DNA of 64,000 nucleotides from assembly GCA_949357655.1 (NCBI GenBank), contig CASHTG010000004.1:930001-994000 (forward strand). The letters run 5' to 3'. Of the stretch, positions 47,766-63,007 are shown one piece after another. The notes beneath the pieces were generated by a model. That model worked only from the letters and a program-made list of their open reading frames with translations. It ran no database searches and was not told the DNA's origin. The position numbers and the translations under genes are program-made. Position 1 is the first letter of the stretch. Each line of letters starts with the position of its first letter. This DNA comes from Parascedosporium putredinis (lineage: Eukaryota > Ascomycota > Sordariomycetes > Microascales > Microascaceae).

Positions 47766-49178
47766 TTTTGATTGGTTGTTAGGCTCATGGCTCCAATCCT
47801 CCCAAAGAGTTTCCAGTGGGTCCCTTGATTTGCCCGTCACACCAAGTCAAGTGAAGTGCACGTTTACTATCAGCGCGCGCACTTGTCTATACGCACATCT
47901 ATGGGGGTCCGAAGCACTTCACCTACCAGACCAACGCAACACCATGCTGACTACACAATTCGATATTTCTTGGTTGGCGCTAGGCAGCGAATGGTGGAAT
48001 CCAGCTTCTTCTTGACACCTCTCGGCCCTTTGGTTGATGCTGTGAGGAGAAATCGTGGACCAATACTAGCTAAACCGCCTCCAATCCCCCATTGCGGTCT
48101 CTTGGCAAGTGCATCACCCACCAAGGCTTCTTGCTGAGCTCTGGTTTATTTTAAGAACGCCGCGATTAGCGCAATGGTGATGAGTCTGTACGGTGGAGAA
48201 ATGCGCATTTCTCATCAGCTGCGAGATCTACCACATAGCAAGGCAAGCAAAGGCAACACTGCGATGCGATGCATCGTCATGGACGGCACTCTAAACTTGA
48301 TCATGGGGCACCACCTCGCGAGTCGGAGGTCTTCCCGATCATACGTGCCAAGCCAGGCTTATCCAAGACAAGAAAAGGGAAAAGAAGAGAGAAAAACTCC
48401 GTCGTTGGTTGGCCGTGAGCGCGCAGTCAAGGCCGCCGCCCGCTCGGTGCCCCTCCACCCTCCCCAAAATGCCATCGCCTCCCACGAATCATGGAAGCGG
48501 AGAGACGGTCGAAGAACGGGCGAAGAGGGAAACCAGCGAATATAAGCTTCCCCATGCGACTGAATAAGGCAAGAAAAAAACAAAGAATTCGCTGAATGAG
48601 GCTTGGTGATGGGACCGTCTTGGCGGGTGCTCACCGGGGGACCGGGGGTGGCGTATGGGAGGTGGGATTTTGTGGAGTGGCACGGCCTTGAAACACGGAA
48701 CATTTCCGAAGCCGCCAATCCCGATTCTAGAAGACGCGCCCCGCACCCGGCTTTTAATCTGCGAGTGCCATGGGCGAGGGCGGACCCCGGTGCTACTCTC
48801 CCCCTTTCGAGTGTAGGCCGATTTTGGGAATGTGAGAAAAGAAGAAGAAAAGCTTAGGATACCAAAGAGAAAAGAGAAGAAAGGGGAAAACAAGGTTTGG
48901 CTTTCGAGCCCGGATTCCGTCCGATCAAGCCTACCCTCCAAGGGGGTGGAACGTGAGCCGTGTGACCGCATCGGACGTGACCTTGGGACGACCTCGAATG
49001 ACAGCCTCAACGCGGGAGCTATTGGTGGAATTGGTGTGGGGAGACAGCAGGGCGACGGCGCACCGTCCCGGGCGTTTTCTTCCTGGCGCGCCCTTTCAAT
49101 CTTAAGGAATTCCAGAATCCGAAAAATGGGCCTTGCCTCTCTTCAAGCATCGTGGGCATCCTCGCCTCCCCGTCCCTC
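47766..49178. other. Intergenic region upstream of the AA9 gene
   Basis: About 1.4 kb without a recognised gene. The part from about 48.3 kb is the presumed promoter of the downstream monooxygenase gene. Confidence 0.5.
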
Positions 49179-49185
49179 TATAAAA
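49179..49185 (+). promoter_or_regulatory. TATA box (TATAAAA) of the AA9 gene
   Basis: A perfect TATAAAA 140 bp upstream of the ATG at 49325, followed by a CT-rich leader, typical of strongly inducible cellulase-type promoters in filamentous fungi. Confidence 0.7.
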
Positions 49186-49324
49186 GGAATCCACCATCTT
49201 TCTCGTCTCTCCTCGAGAATATCCTCCCTTTCCGAGCTCCTCACCCTTCATCCTCTCCGCCCTTTTTATTCTTTTCATCACAACCACTAAACCCCCTCCG
49301 TTCTCTTCCAGTGCCTCGCCCACC

Positions 49325-50388
49325 ATGAAGGTCGCCACCATCCTCAGCTTCGCGGCGCTGTCCTCGGCGCACGCCATCTTCCAAAAGTCTCCGTCAACGG
49401 CGTAGACCAGGGCCTCCTGTACGGCGTGCGCGCCCCTTCGTCCAACAACCCCATCGAGAACGTCAACGACGCCGAGTTCGCCTGCAACAAGGGCATCCAG
49501 CACAAGGACAACAACGTCATCACCGTGCCCGCCGGCGCCAAGGTCGGCGCCCGCTACCAGCATGTTATCGGCGGGCCGCAGGGCGCCTTTGATGCGGATA
49601 ACCCCATCGCCTCCAGCCACAAGGGTATGTACCTAAACCTAGTCTTGGTCATCCCGCAAAACCAAAGGCCCAATCGACCCTGAATCGACCCTCATCACTT
49701 TCTTTCATAAGTGCTAACACCTCTAATCCCTCCACAGGTCCCATCATGGTCTACCTCGCCAAGGTCAGCAACGCCGCCACCACCGGCACCACCGGCCTAA
49801 AATGGTTCAAGATCGCCGAGGAGGGCATCACAGGCACCACCTGGGCCGTCGACAACCTCATCGCCAACGACGGCTGGCACTACTTCACCCTCCCCACCTG
49901 CGTCGCCCCGGCGACTACCTCATGCGCGTCGAGCTCCTCGCCCTGCACAGCGCCACCGGCGTCGGCGGCGCCCAGTTCTACATGGAGTGCGCCCAGATCC
50001 GCGTCACCGGCTCCGGCACCAACGATGGCTCCGGCAGCACCGTCAGCTTCCCCGGCGCCTACTCCTCCAGCGACCCCGGTATCCTCGTGAGCATCTACGG
50101 CCCCACCGGCCAGCCCAACATGGGCGGCCGCCCCTACACCATCCCCGGCCCCCGGCCCATCACCTGCTCCGGCGGCAGCAACACCGGCGGCGGCTCCACC
50201 CCACCACCCTCGCCACCAGCACCAGCACCACCGCCCCCACCACCCCTACCCAGACCAGCGGAGGCGGCAACACCGGCGGCGCGGCCCTGTACGCCCAGTG
50301 CGGCGGAATGGGCTGGAGCGGTCCCACGACGTGCGCGCAGGGCAAGTGCACCAAGTCCAACGACTGGTACAGCCAGTGCCTCCCGTAA
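49325..50388 (+). CDS. AA9 lytic polysaccharide monooxygenase (former GH61) with C-terminal CBM1
   Basis: A secreted copper enzyme that cleaves cellulose oxidatively. A 15-residue signal peptide ends just before His16 (codon 49370-49372), the N-terminal His of the copper histidine brace (HAIFQK). The second brace His is in SSHKGP at the exon 1 end, and the axial Tyr is in QFYMEC. The catalytic domain is followed by a Thr/Ser-rich linker and a 36-residue cellulose-binding CBM1 ([15 protein letters not shown] to the final QCLP). One intron, 49625-49737, gives about 317 residues. Three single-base losses break the frame near 49387, 49908 and 50200. A TATA box lies 140 bp upstream. The CBM1 implies a plant-biomass-degrading lifestyle. 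Confidence 0.9.
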
Positions 50389-52962
50389 GCGAGACGGAGG
50401 AGACGGAAAATCAAAGGGGGGCTGTGATGATGCGATGATGTGGGGGAGCGCAGGAACAAGAGACAACTTTAAACAAGCTTCTAGTACATACTTTTATTTT
50501 TCTTCCCAAACTCCAATAGAAAGTACATTATTTTTCCCCTGACTCCTCGAGTCAACGCAACGTTGGCCTCCTCCGATACACTCGCGTGATCCATTTCCCG
50601 TTTTGTCCCATCAACCTTCTCCCAACACTCGATCTCGGCGTTTCCGCAGCTTCGTGTTGGTCGTGCCCCCATCGATGCCTCAAAACAGAAACGATCTAAT
50701 GAGGGTGGCAGACCAGCCGTATAATATTTGGCTCTTGGCATCCGCTTGCCCTTGACATCCCCCTCACTCAATCGTCTCACCTCTAGTGCGTCGTGCAGAC
50801 TGACGTGATGAAAAGGGGAAATTGCTTATTTCCTCGCCAAACCGACTTGTCAAAAAAAAAAAAAGACCCCCAGAAATTTCATCGAGAGACCCGGATTGGA
50901 AATAGTTCTTGGCTTCAACAGGGTGGTCCACGTTGGGAATGAATCGAGTTTCCAATATCCGTGGGGCTGGTTTTGCGAGCAACCACCCAGCCGCTGGCTT
51001 GCAGGTCGACACCGTCCCCTCGGACCAGTGCGGGATCCACGGGGGTCAAGCCAGGCCAGATTGATCAAAGGGGGAGGGATACTTGACTTGGTCTGGATGG
51101 TCGATGTTCTCGCCCAGGTTCGGGGTAAAAGGGCCACACATCTCGAGCCGTTCGCCCCTCCCGAAACTTTGAAGGATTCGAGGCTACTGGAAAGAAGCAT
51201 TCAATGTTACCTTGATCGGATCTTGGCTCGAAGCTGAAGGTGTCTGCCATGCCAGTCCCCTCTTTTCCTTGACGGGGGAAGAGTGGAAACGGACTTGTGC
51301 GACTCTATCCCATTACTTTAAAAAATCTCCACGAGCTAGATGATGCCAAGAGCAGCGGCCACTAACACAAAAAAACTACGAGAGACAACACAAAAAAGCC
51401 AAGATTTAATGAACCGGGGAAACAAGTTGGACGATTATTGAAGCCAAGCACAGCTTAAATCCCTCGACGCCGCAGGCAAGTGTGGAGGGTGACGGTGCCA
51501 AGATCCCCAGAAATCCGATCCCTGCCAACAAGCATGAGAATCTTAAGATGTGGTCACCCTCCTCTTCTCCTCAGCCCCATGCACCCGCATGGGGCATAGT
51601 CCTCCCGTCCACCTCATTGGTTTTAGCTCCCCCACCTAAACATGCCGTTCGGATCCGCGGCCATGGGACGTTATTAATGAAGGCGGTGGACGTCCTCATG
51701 CACGTTGCAAAAAAGGGGACGACAAGAGTATCAAGTAGCACATCAATAATGCTTGTATATCCTGGGTTTTCTTTGGGCGCTGCTAGTCTTTGGGGGTGGT
51801 GGGTATCACGGGCCATAACGCGATGGGAGAATCATGCCCCGGTTTCTACAAGTATAGCCCTCCCTCACCTAAACCGCCCATCCTAGCCAAATCCATCAGG
51901 GTTCGGCTCGGTGGGGGCAGGTGGAGGAGGAGGAGAAGATCCAGAGAGGTTGCGTGATGCGGGGAAGAATCTTGTCGGATGACAATCACCGAGCTGAAAT
52001 GCTAGACCACTGAGGGGAAGAAGGGAAGAGGGAGAAGGGAAGAGAAAACATGAGGGCACAGCGGGGCAAGAGCGGGCAACGAAAATTTTGTGCCCATGAC
52101 AAAGTAGATGTGGTGAGATACGTGGTGATCTCCACCGTGATCTGCGAGAAATGAAAATTCTCGGCTCAGACACAACATGGCCTCGAGGGTCACGGACGAT
52201 GCTGGACCTGCATGCCGTTAAACGTGGCCAAGTACATCAACGACTTCAATCCATCCAGCCGGGAACATTGTTGCGATTTCTGGCATCGCCACATGGGGAA
52301 AGTCGCGCGAACGCAAGTCTGATCGTATCCCAAGACATCCTCCATTTCCCTGCTTCCTCCAATCTGTATTCTTTCTCTTTCTTTTCTTTTTCGTTTCGAA
52401 AGCCTTTTTGACCATGCTCATTGGGCTGGTCTACATACCCCCTGCCTCAATGCTGGTGGTTTGTACCCCGTCATCGTTTCGCCCTCCTCTTTTTCTCTCC
52501 GACCCTTAATAGCTGAACCCCCACGCCGTTGGTTCGCTGGTGGCGCACCACATCCCCGGCTTCCGATGCCTCCCCACGACTCCAGGAGGCAGCACGCAAT
52601 CCGCAACCCAAGTGTGCGAATCTGCCCAGGATTGGGTAGAACACGGTGGAGCAGAACCCGGCGAAGAATGCAAAGGGAAATCTTTGAAATATGCTTCATT
52701 TCGACATGCCGACCTTCGAGTCGAGATTCTTGAAAGATCCTTTTTCCTCTTCTCCTTTGAATTGTCTGGATTGTCCAAAGCAATGAGAAGTTGATTCTCG
52801 TTTCGACCCGCGAGCCGCAAGGGGCCTACACGGACCGGGACAACAAGATCGGAACTGCGCGCGCCCTCGAAAAAAGAAAATCCCCGACCGCCCATTTTGA
52901 TACGCAAAAGCGCGCCAGCAAGATCGAAGAAACCCAATAAAAGAAAAAGAATCCATACCACA
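50389..52962. other. Intergenic region, nothing recognised
   Basis: About 2.6 kb between the AA9 and GPCR genes. CT-rich and GA-rich patches near 51900-52400 look like promoter or leader sequence. No gene, RNA or mobile element was recognised. Confidence 0.5.
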
Positions 52963-54405
52963 ATGGACGCCATCCTAGAGCCGCGCGGGGCGGCCGTGCT
53001 CACCGAAAAGCAACTACGGGACCTCACCATCGTGATGCGCGTCGCTTCGACCCTGTCGGGCCTCGGCGTCATCGCCATCATCACCGTCTTCTGCCTCTCC
53101 CGACACTTCCGCAACCCGATGCATCGCCTCATCTTTATCAACGCCTTCTTCAACGCCTTTGATGTGACTTGCACCATGATTGCCACGAGCGGGCCAAAGG
53201 GTGGGAACCCATCCGCGCTCTGCCAGTTCCAGGGATTTCTGAATCAAATGTAAGTGGCTCTCCTATCTAACAATGAAGAACAACGCAAAAAAGAGGATAT
53301 TGGAATATTGTAAAACAACGAGGAAATTTTTGCGTTTTACCATCATCCATTTTTATATAAGCTCACAGCGTAAACTAACCATGTCGTCATCTCCAGGTTC
53401 CCCGTCGCTGACGTGCTCTGGACATTGGTCATGGCCATCAACGTCTACCTCATCGTCTTCCGCCGATACGACGCCGAATCACTACGCAAACTTGAATGGA
53501 AATACTTTGCAGGAATTGTTGTGTTCACTTTCATCCCTGCCCTCGTGTTCCTCTTCATCAATACCGAAGAAAAGGGGCCCATGTACGGAAGCGTAACGGT
53601 ATGTTTCCTCCCCAAAGCATTACCCGACTAGACTCTTGTCTAGCGTGCCGTGTGGGCTAAGACTAACGAACATGGTATCGTACAGCTCTGGTGTGCCATC
53701 GCGCCAAAGTGGGTGTTGTTCCGCATCGTCGTATACTACGGAACGATCTGGTATGTCTTCAAATTTACCCTACTCCCTTCCTGCTTGCCGAACCAACGGA
53801 CAGTATCAGTGTTCTAACTCCACGCCTCTAGGTCATCCATTCTCGTCATCATCACGCTGTATGCCCTCGTAGGCATAGAAATCGCCAGACGTCGACTCGC
53901 CCTACGCTCCGTCTCCAGCGACACCGTCGCCCTCGACGATACTGTCTCCCCAAAGCAAGACCCTACATGGGAAGACTCGAGCGTCGGAGTCGCCGTCACC
54001 GTCGATGTCGACGTCGACTACCAGCACCAGAGCACGTACCGGCCTTATACCGGCCAATCCTCCTTTGACGGGTCGCTGCAGCCGACCTCGGTGTGCTCCA
54101 TCACCACGTCCCGCCACGCCATTACCCCAACCTCCAAGCCGCCCCGCCCTGCCCTCTCCTTCCGCCAATACGTCTTGATGCCGCTCTTCTTCTTCCTCGC
54201 TCTCCTTTCCGTCTGGGTCGCCCCGTCGACCAATCGTGTAGCCTCCTTTATCGATCCCACCTTCTTCTCGTACCCCCTGATGGTAGCTGTCGGTATCTCT
54301 GGCTCCTTGAGGGGGTTTTGGAATGGCTTGGTCTTCATCACCATCGGGATGAAGTCGTGGAAGAGAAGGAAGGAGGCTGATGAGTGCGAGCTGCGAAAGA
54401 GGTAA
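52963..54405 (+). CDS. Seven-transmembrane cAMP-receptor-like GPCR
   Basis: Four exons (52963-53249, 53397-53598, 53686-53750, 53832-54405) with matching phases give 375 residues and no frame breaks. Hydrophobic segments alternate with short charged loops. TM1 is about residues 25-47, followed by RNPMHRLIFINAFFNAFD (TM2), then TM3 to TM5 in exons 2-4, a long Ser/Asp-rich third cytoplasmic loop (about residues 200-290), and two final segments with FRQYVLMPLFFF and SGSLRGFWNGLVF. The SxxGFxNxxVF-type end is shared by Dictyostelium cAMP-receptor-like and Git3-like fungal GPCRs, which signal through heterotrimeric G proteins from the plasma membrane. The ligand is unknown. It is an independent gene with no sign of co-regulation with neighbours. 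Confidence 0.8.
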
Positions 54406-55366
54406 TGGTCAAACACTCAAACTACTACCACACCCCCTATCTTTACATATCTTTTCTTTCTCTTTCGTGTCTTGCCTGATACGCACACTGTCACTACATG
54501 TATATTTTGCCGGAGGATATTGTCCATTTACAACGAGCGGTCATGATTGTTTCCATAGACAGGTTACTGGATAATACCAAATTTTGCTGTACCATTAATA
54601 CCATATTCACCACGGAAAGAGTAAAGAAAGATTGAGAAACACGCCACATGGCAAAGGCCCTTCGCTATAAGTGCACATTGAATCACACTTCTCCCCGCAG
54701 CTAACAATCCACAAATGCCTTTCCGCAATCCTTGGCATCCAGTCTCCACCACCACCCTCACGTTAACCACGTCGGCCCCAGACTGCAGATGCGGCGATTT
54801 GCCCCATCGAAGAACAGCCTGGTTCGCAATGCCGCGCCCTTGTCGCGGGAAAGCGCAATATTCATCGTGGGGAACCGACGCTGGGGGCGCGACGCGATGT
54901 GGAGAAAAAGCGGGCGTCGTGGGGAAATGGCCAGGATCCCTTCGACGTCTACACCACTTCCGGCAAGACCTCTGCTACCCCGACGTGGGGAAAAAGTATG
55001 GGGAAGCCACAAGGCAGGATTTTAGAGCCATCTCCCCCATGACGATGGTAATCCCGGGATAGCTACGACTCTTGCAATTCGGAAATAAGCTAATCTTCGA
55101 TCAAGAAGCTACCTTGCATGGTTCAAGAGGGGGAGCCGCTCGAATTTTTCTATAACCACATCCGATGCCATCTGCCGGAAATCATAGCCGGCAAGGTTCA
55201 TGCCATTTACCTCGCCAGGGCAGGTTCGACGCGTGCGACTATAAGTTCAAAAGGATCCCCAAATACCAAAGACAAGAAGCTGCCCAGGTCGCTCTCCAAA
55301 TCCTTCAATTGCCCTTGCAGCACCTTCCGCAAATCGCAGAAACCAGGCCATTGCCATCGCCAAACC
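54406..55366. other. Intergenic region, nothing recognised
   Basis: About 1 kb between the GPCR and carboxylesterase genes. Open stretches at 54.7-55.1 kb have no recognisable motif and are judged non-coding. Confidence 0.45.
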
Positions 55367-57394
<2,028 letters not shown>

Positions 57395-57870
57395 AGAGGG
57401 TCTACGGTTTGTCGCGGGCATGTTAGTGATAGCCTTTATGTGGCTTAATGAAAAGAAAAACTAATTGATAATCAATCACCATCGTCTCGACAGAGAACTT
57501 TAAACATAAACAATGCGGATGGGACTGGTTGGTGTCGGGGCGAAGTTTCATCACATATACAGTCGTGCTATCATCCACGATTACACGTAGCAACAAGACC
57601 GCGTCGATATGCACCCATTTCGCGCAACCCAACGTGCTTGCACATGAATGTATTGTTGATTTTTCATAACTTCCCAGTTTCCCTGATTGCGTGCTTGAAT
57701 GTCAAATGGCCCCTTCAATGCACCCGCGATAGATATCTACAATGTTGTAGGAACTCATCACGTTCCTTTGGATGATACACATGGTGAACCCTAGAAAAAA
57801 ATGATGAATGGAAGAAAAACGTTGCCCCAACCCCCGGTCCGGATTCTTTCCCACAGCCCTCCCCTCACTC

Positions 57871-58621
57871 TCAGCACGCCGCCGTCACAGTGCTATACAC
57901 GGTCGCACATCCGATCTTGTTGCAGATGCCTGCCGCGGTGCAGGGAAGTCGACAGTCGTAGTAGGAAGCGCGCCCGTGCAGCCGCAGGGCTTGGTCAGCT
58001 TCACGGTGGTGTTGCAGCCGGGCAGCAGGCACGTCCTGCAGGCCGTACCCGTGGAAGTAACGGTAGGGCATGCAGCGGCGGGCGGGGCTCCGCAGGGAGC
58101 GGTCGTGACGACCGTCGACGTGACTGTGCTGGTCACGACCTGCACTTGGGTCGTGGTGCTCACGACGGTCCTCTCGTTGGTCAGCGTGACCAGGCGAGTC
58201 ACCTCCTGAACCGCGGTGATGGTGGACGTTTCCCGTAGCGTTTCCGTCACGGTAACCCGCTCTCCTGTCGGGGCGGTGGTTTCTCCGTTTCCGTTTCCAT
58301 TGCCGGTGTCGATGCCGCCGCCGGTGTCGTTGGTGGGCTCCGTTCCAGGCCACGGATCATCGTGGCCGGGCCCTGTGGGGATGCTGCCGTCTCCTGTCGT
58401 CGTCGTCGTGATGCACGTCGCGCCGCGGCACACGGTTGTCGGCGTGAGCGTAATCTGAGCTGATACGGCGCTGTCGGAGGAGAGGGGTATCAGCAAAGGT
58501 GATCGAGCGAGTCAAGAGGATAGTAGCACGAATTGGCTAGAATTCTTCGCTATCCGGGTTCACCATGAATTAACGCTCACCTAGTAAGGGCCGCCAAGGC
58601 CAAAGTCACATGGAATCGCAT
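57871..58621 (-). CDS. Small secreted Thr/Val-rich, Cys-containing protein of unknown function
   Basis: Two exons (58621-58581 and 58470-57871), about 213 residues. The first exon plus the first residues of the second form a signal peptide ending SAVSA before QITLTP. After CRGATC come a Gly/Asp/Pro-rich segment and then a long beta-prone Thr/Val/Ser stretch, like cell-wall mannoprotein regions. The C-terminal half has about twelve Cys in a compact pattern (CPTVT, CRTCLLPGC, CGCTG, FPCTAAGICNKIGC, final TAAC). No catalytic motif and no evident GPI signal were seen. One base lost in the CCC run near 57945 shifts the frame just before the last Cys block. It may be wall-associated or effector-like; both are guesses from composition. 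Confidence 0.7.
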
Positions 58622-61459
58622 TTTTGGCAAGGCCCACGGCACCGGAGAGATCTTGGCTTGGCTACGAGTCGGAGAGCACAGAAGAAGGGCGGAGGAGAGC
58701 AAGGCGACAATTAAGATCGGGAAGAGTCAACGGGGAAAAAAACCTTTGCCCCAGGGCTGCACCCCAGCGGGCTCTAATAAACTAAATTTCCATCGCAGAG
58801 CACATCAACATCCTTGTGACGAAGGATTTCTCCCCGTGCCGTGGAGCTCGCAAGCGGAATTCCATAGTGCCCGGACGGAATTGGGTGGGATAAATATAGA
58901 CAGGCACATATACGTAGGCATATTTCAGCTCGTATATATTCATGTTCTCTTTCTATTAAACATGTGCATCAGATTTACTGGTTAATTAAATGGTCAAGGC
59001 CCAATTCCTGGATATCGGAAACACCCAACTCGCCCCCTTTCTGCCCTCACCCGCGACAACAGTTCAGTCACTTCGCTCTCCCTACCGCTTCCCGATTCCC
59101 GGTCCTCCCCCAACCCCCAGCTTCCAAGTCGCCTAAACAGACACCGCGCTCTGGGTAAGCCCCGGTCCATGCAGGCCCCCTTGGGCCGACAGGGGAAATT
59201 AGAGACGAAAAGATGTGCAGATTGAACTATAAAGCGAGGGAGGGGGTTCCTAGGAAGCGAACGTAAGCCTTTGTCTATTTGTCTACAGCTTCAGATGGTT
59301 ATCGTGTATGCGTCTGGTATCAGTGCGTGTGTCACTCCTAGTGAGAGAGAGTGTGGGAAGTCTCCTGTGTGAGAGGTAGGTTATGCGCAAGTGGAGGCGT
59401 CGGCAAGCCATCAATGCCAATCATGATGGCCACCGTTGATATTAATTTCTGTAAGAGATGTAATCCGCAATCTGGCTGAATCGGTTCATACCGACGAGCG
59501 CGGCCACCATTGCTCAAAAGCCCGCGTGGCCCTGGAAAAGAGGCTAATTTGCTTCCCAAAAAAATGAAAGATAAAAAAATTTCCAGACTTTCTCTTCCGG
59601 CCGCCACCGTGTCCCAAGTACCCGCAAGATGGCAGTGGAGACGGGAAGGAGAGACAGAGAGAGAGCGAAAGGGAAAAAGAAAGAGTGTGCGGAGAGACAG
59701 GTCCTAGGAGGCTGTCATCCGAATTTCATCAATTGAAACAGATCATGGCGCGTCGTGCCCCATGCATGCCCCGGGCCTACTTATAGTCCAAGGAAATAGG
59801 TATTTCCTTGCGTTTCTACAGGACAAATTGTTGCCTGGTATATCTTCCTCTCTGTCGGAAACCCTGCTGAATGCCAGTGTCCACCCACGACCCCAACCCG
59901 GCCGAGCCCACATCAAAACCCTGCCAAGATGTCCAACCATTGTCAAAGTAATTGAGTTTAGACAGGCATGGCGTCTTCTATTTATAAACCCGTTAAACAA
60001 AAGACACACTATCCCTGACCCTGGCTATCTCGCTGTCTCTGCATCTCTCTATCTTGTCCGTTTGAAAGAGGGGATTCTCAAGCTCATCTGACCTAGAGCG
60101 GCTCCCAGACGAGAAACGCTCCTTTCTCCTGCCGTCCTTCAGACGAGATAGGCCAGGACATGGGTTGAATAGTAGAGTCTCCCCCAAATTGCGGAGGCCA
60201 CGATCTGCCCCAATGGCCTTCCGGGCCTGAATTACCTACCCCGCGACGGATAGGGAGGGAAATATGGCGGCCGGGTGCTGATGATCAGCGAAGCCCCTCC
60301 CCCTTTCTTCCCATCGATTCGAAATACTCCGCAAGTACCGTCCTCGGTCCCGGCTAAGCCCCATTTACGGCGGGCGGGTTAGAACGCGCGACCGAGTTGG
60401 GAGGGGAACCTGCCGCCAAGGATATTTTTAGCTAGACTATGCTGTCGAGAGGAGCAAGGAAAATGGACGTGGCCGGGAATTGGCGTCGGAAACGAAAAAC
60501 CACTCCAGCTCTGCCAAGTTGGCCAGACTGGCGCAGATCGGCAAGCTTCGCGAGCCCGACCAAGACGCTCGCTCTGTGCAATTACGTACCAATGACCCGA
60601 TTGTCGAGTGTGGCAGCCGATGCAAGCCTTTGCTCTCGGGATCAAGCTGGGGGCCGTATGTTCCGTCCCGTCTGGCAAAAGAAACGGCTCAGTGCTAGTG
60701 TTGATCTAGAAGGCCATTGAGAAGGCACAGCACTTGGAGAGAAGTCCTCCGCCCGGGACGGGCATTTCGAATAAAATTGCGTCTCTCTGTGGTGTGTGTA
60801 CGGCAGGAGCATGCGATGCGCGTCCTCGGGATATACATAGGGCGGTGGGAAGAACCCGGTGTTCAGAGAAGCCCGATCAAGCGACGGCCTAAGATATCCC
60901 CATGTGCTCCCCAGCGCCCTATCACGCCGAGGCTCCCTCCCAAGGTGAAATACGAGCGCATACGCTGACCGATTAGCCGATGCAGTGGTTGTGGTGGGTT
61001 GACGCATGGGAACGGGCTTAGTCAAGCTCGAGGTTCGGTACCCCACGCATCATCTCTCCAAGAATTGGGCACTTATCCTCTGAAGAAGGCCTTAGGATTA
61101 ACTAGCATAGCGGCCGAGTGAAATACGACCGCCATGAGAAGGTCCTGGATGTGGGATATGGCTTGCGAGGCTCTGAGTCCTAGTATGTCGTGTTCGCATT
61201 ATCGCCAGCTTACAAACATAGCTCATCCGGCAGCCTTGAAGAAGATACTAGTGTCACGGCTGCGTGCAGTCGACAGCTTCAAATAGCATCTCACTCAAAA
61301 GGAGAAAAATAAGTCATTCAATCGATATAGAAAACAAGTGTACGTATTAGCAGTTTGGGGTTGTTCCAACTATCTCTATACCCTTTGAAGCAGAACATCG
61401 CGCCAGAATCCCTCCAACGCCATAAATGAGACACCGTTTCATAAGACATGACTGCGCCC
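58622..61459. other. Intergenic region, nothing recognised
   Basis: About 2.8 kb. Open stretches on both strands lack motifs and overlap one another in different frames. No tRNA, repeat or mobile-element signature was seen. Confidence 0.45.
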
Positions 61460-63007
61460 TTAAGCTCTATTCTGACGAGGGTCAACCGGACCCGGGGAAG
61501 GATCAAGCGAATCCTTTTTCGGAAGGTTGACAATCATGAGATATAGAACATCCTAGGTTGGTTAGTACACAGTCGCCGGCCGAGACATAGCATAGTGATG
61601 GAGCATACCTTCTGGAACAATCCCGACAATAACCCTTCAATAGACTGCTTCTCTGCCGTTCTTTTCCACTCTATATCGTCCGATTCACGTCCTTTCTGCT
61701 TTGACTTTTCCCTTTCCGCCTTTTCCTCAGCACGGCGCTCCCGTTTTCCAGCCTGGCCTGCTCCTTCGCGGCCCGCCTCCGAGCCTCCTTCTCCGACCCG
61801 GACTGGAACTTGCCTCCCGTGATGAGAGACACAATATCCCCGTTGGCGGCAATGTGGCTCGGATCCGCAAACTTGGACCGAAACTCCGGCTTCGGTATCT
61901 GTTGAGCCATCGGCAGGGCGGGATTCTGCTCGATCCACTCCGCCTGACTCCTCCTGTCCATGTAATCATCGAGCCAGACCTCGGCGCGATCAAACGCGTT
62001 CTTATTCTTGGTCTTCTTGCCGTCCTTGAGCGTGCGCGTCGCCGACGCGGTTTGCTCGGCCGGAACGTACAGGAGAGGCGCAAGTTCGAGAGTCGAAAAG
62101 GTACCGTCAGAGAACTTTATCAACCGCTCCATTTTCGCCCTCCTCTCCTTCAGCCCCTCGGGGGTCCACACCTTGTTCGTCACTTCTGCCGCCGTAGCCT
62201 GCTGGGAGCTTCCCTCCCCATCTCTGGACCCATGGCTACGGCGTTCCGTCAAAGTCGACGCCCGTGATCAGGCCTTCGCCCACGGCATCGGGCCTGTAAG
62301 TTACAACGAGGCAGATGAGCCCGCGGGGGCGGAAGAAGCCGGCGTTGGCGCGGTCTAAGAACGTGTTTGACCTGAAACGGCTCTGGGCCTCCATGGCGGC
62401 GTCCACGGCGAGACCGAGGGTCGCGTCGAGCAACATCATTATAGGCTCCGGATACGCTAAACCGGCAAACCCCGCGAGGTTGATGGCGAAAATATATGGG
62501 TTGGGAACGAGCGACGTGTTGAAGGTGTCGACAAAATCTAAAAAGTATCCTCGCTGATCCCCTTGTCAGCTAGGATTGGGGCATGGACTCTCATAAAGCC
62601 GCGGGCTCGCGTCTTGGGCCGCCTCTGTGGGATGATGACGGGTAGCGAGAGCCTCGTCTCGGGAAGCGAGGCAGACACGGGATGCCTGTCGATGAACTCC
62701 TGGGCTAATCCGATGGGATCCGTTTTGGCTTGGCGGCTGGCTTTTCCTCCTTATCGCTACCGGGTGCCGGGGCCTCGCGGTCCTCGGTGGCAGTCGTCGC
62801 CTCTGCATCGCGCGTCGCGGCTTTCTTATCCTGTCGGTATCGGTACACCTCCGACACGAAGCCGACTCCAGTTGCGGCTGCCTGTACAAGCCAGTCGATG
62901 GGGTCGTCGCTGTCTCTCCGTTTAATTGTACCTGGGGACTTGTGCATATGATGGTCGCGTTCCCGGAGGAGCTCCTGCTTAGCCTTGGTTAATAGCGTGG
63001 AAGCCAT
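61460..63007 (-). CDS. Conserved filamentous-fungal protein of unknown function
   Basis: Two exons, 63007-61609 and 61552-61460, about 498 residues. The start MASTLLTKAK fits a protein beginning. I recognise the core as a widespread uncharacterised ascomycete family: MRVHAPILADKGI, FLDFVDTFN, VPNPYIFAINLAGFAGLA, a small-residue hydrophobic segment (about 62380-62440) that may associate with membrane, and FFRPRGLICLVVTYRP. The C-terminal half is highly charged with Lys/Arg/Glu coiled-coil-like composition and ends in DVLYLMIVNLP, also typical. Five single-base losses are needed, near 62725, 62540, 62241, 62218 and 61740. No enzymatic motif was seen; the neighbours give no hint of function. Confidence 0.72.

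Noticed and set aside
50134..50466. Minus-strand Gly/Ala/Val-rich open stretches over the AA9 linker
   Set aside because: They are antisense to the Thr/Pro linker and CBM1 of the monooxygenase.
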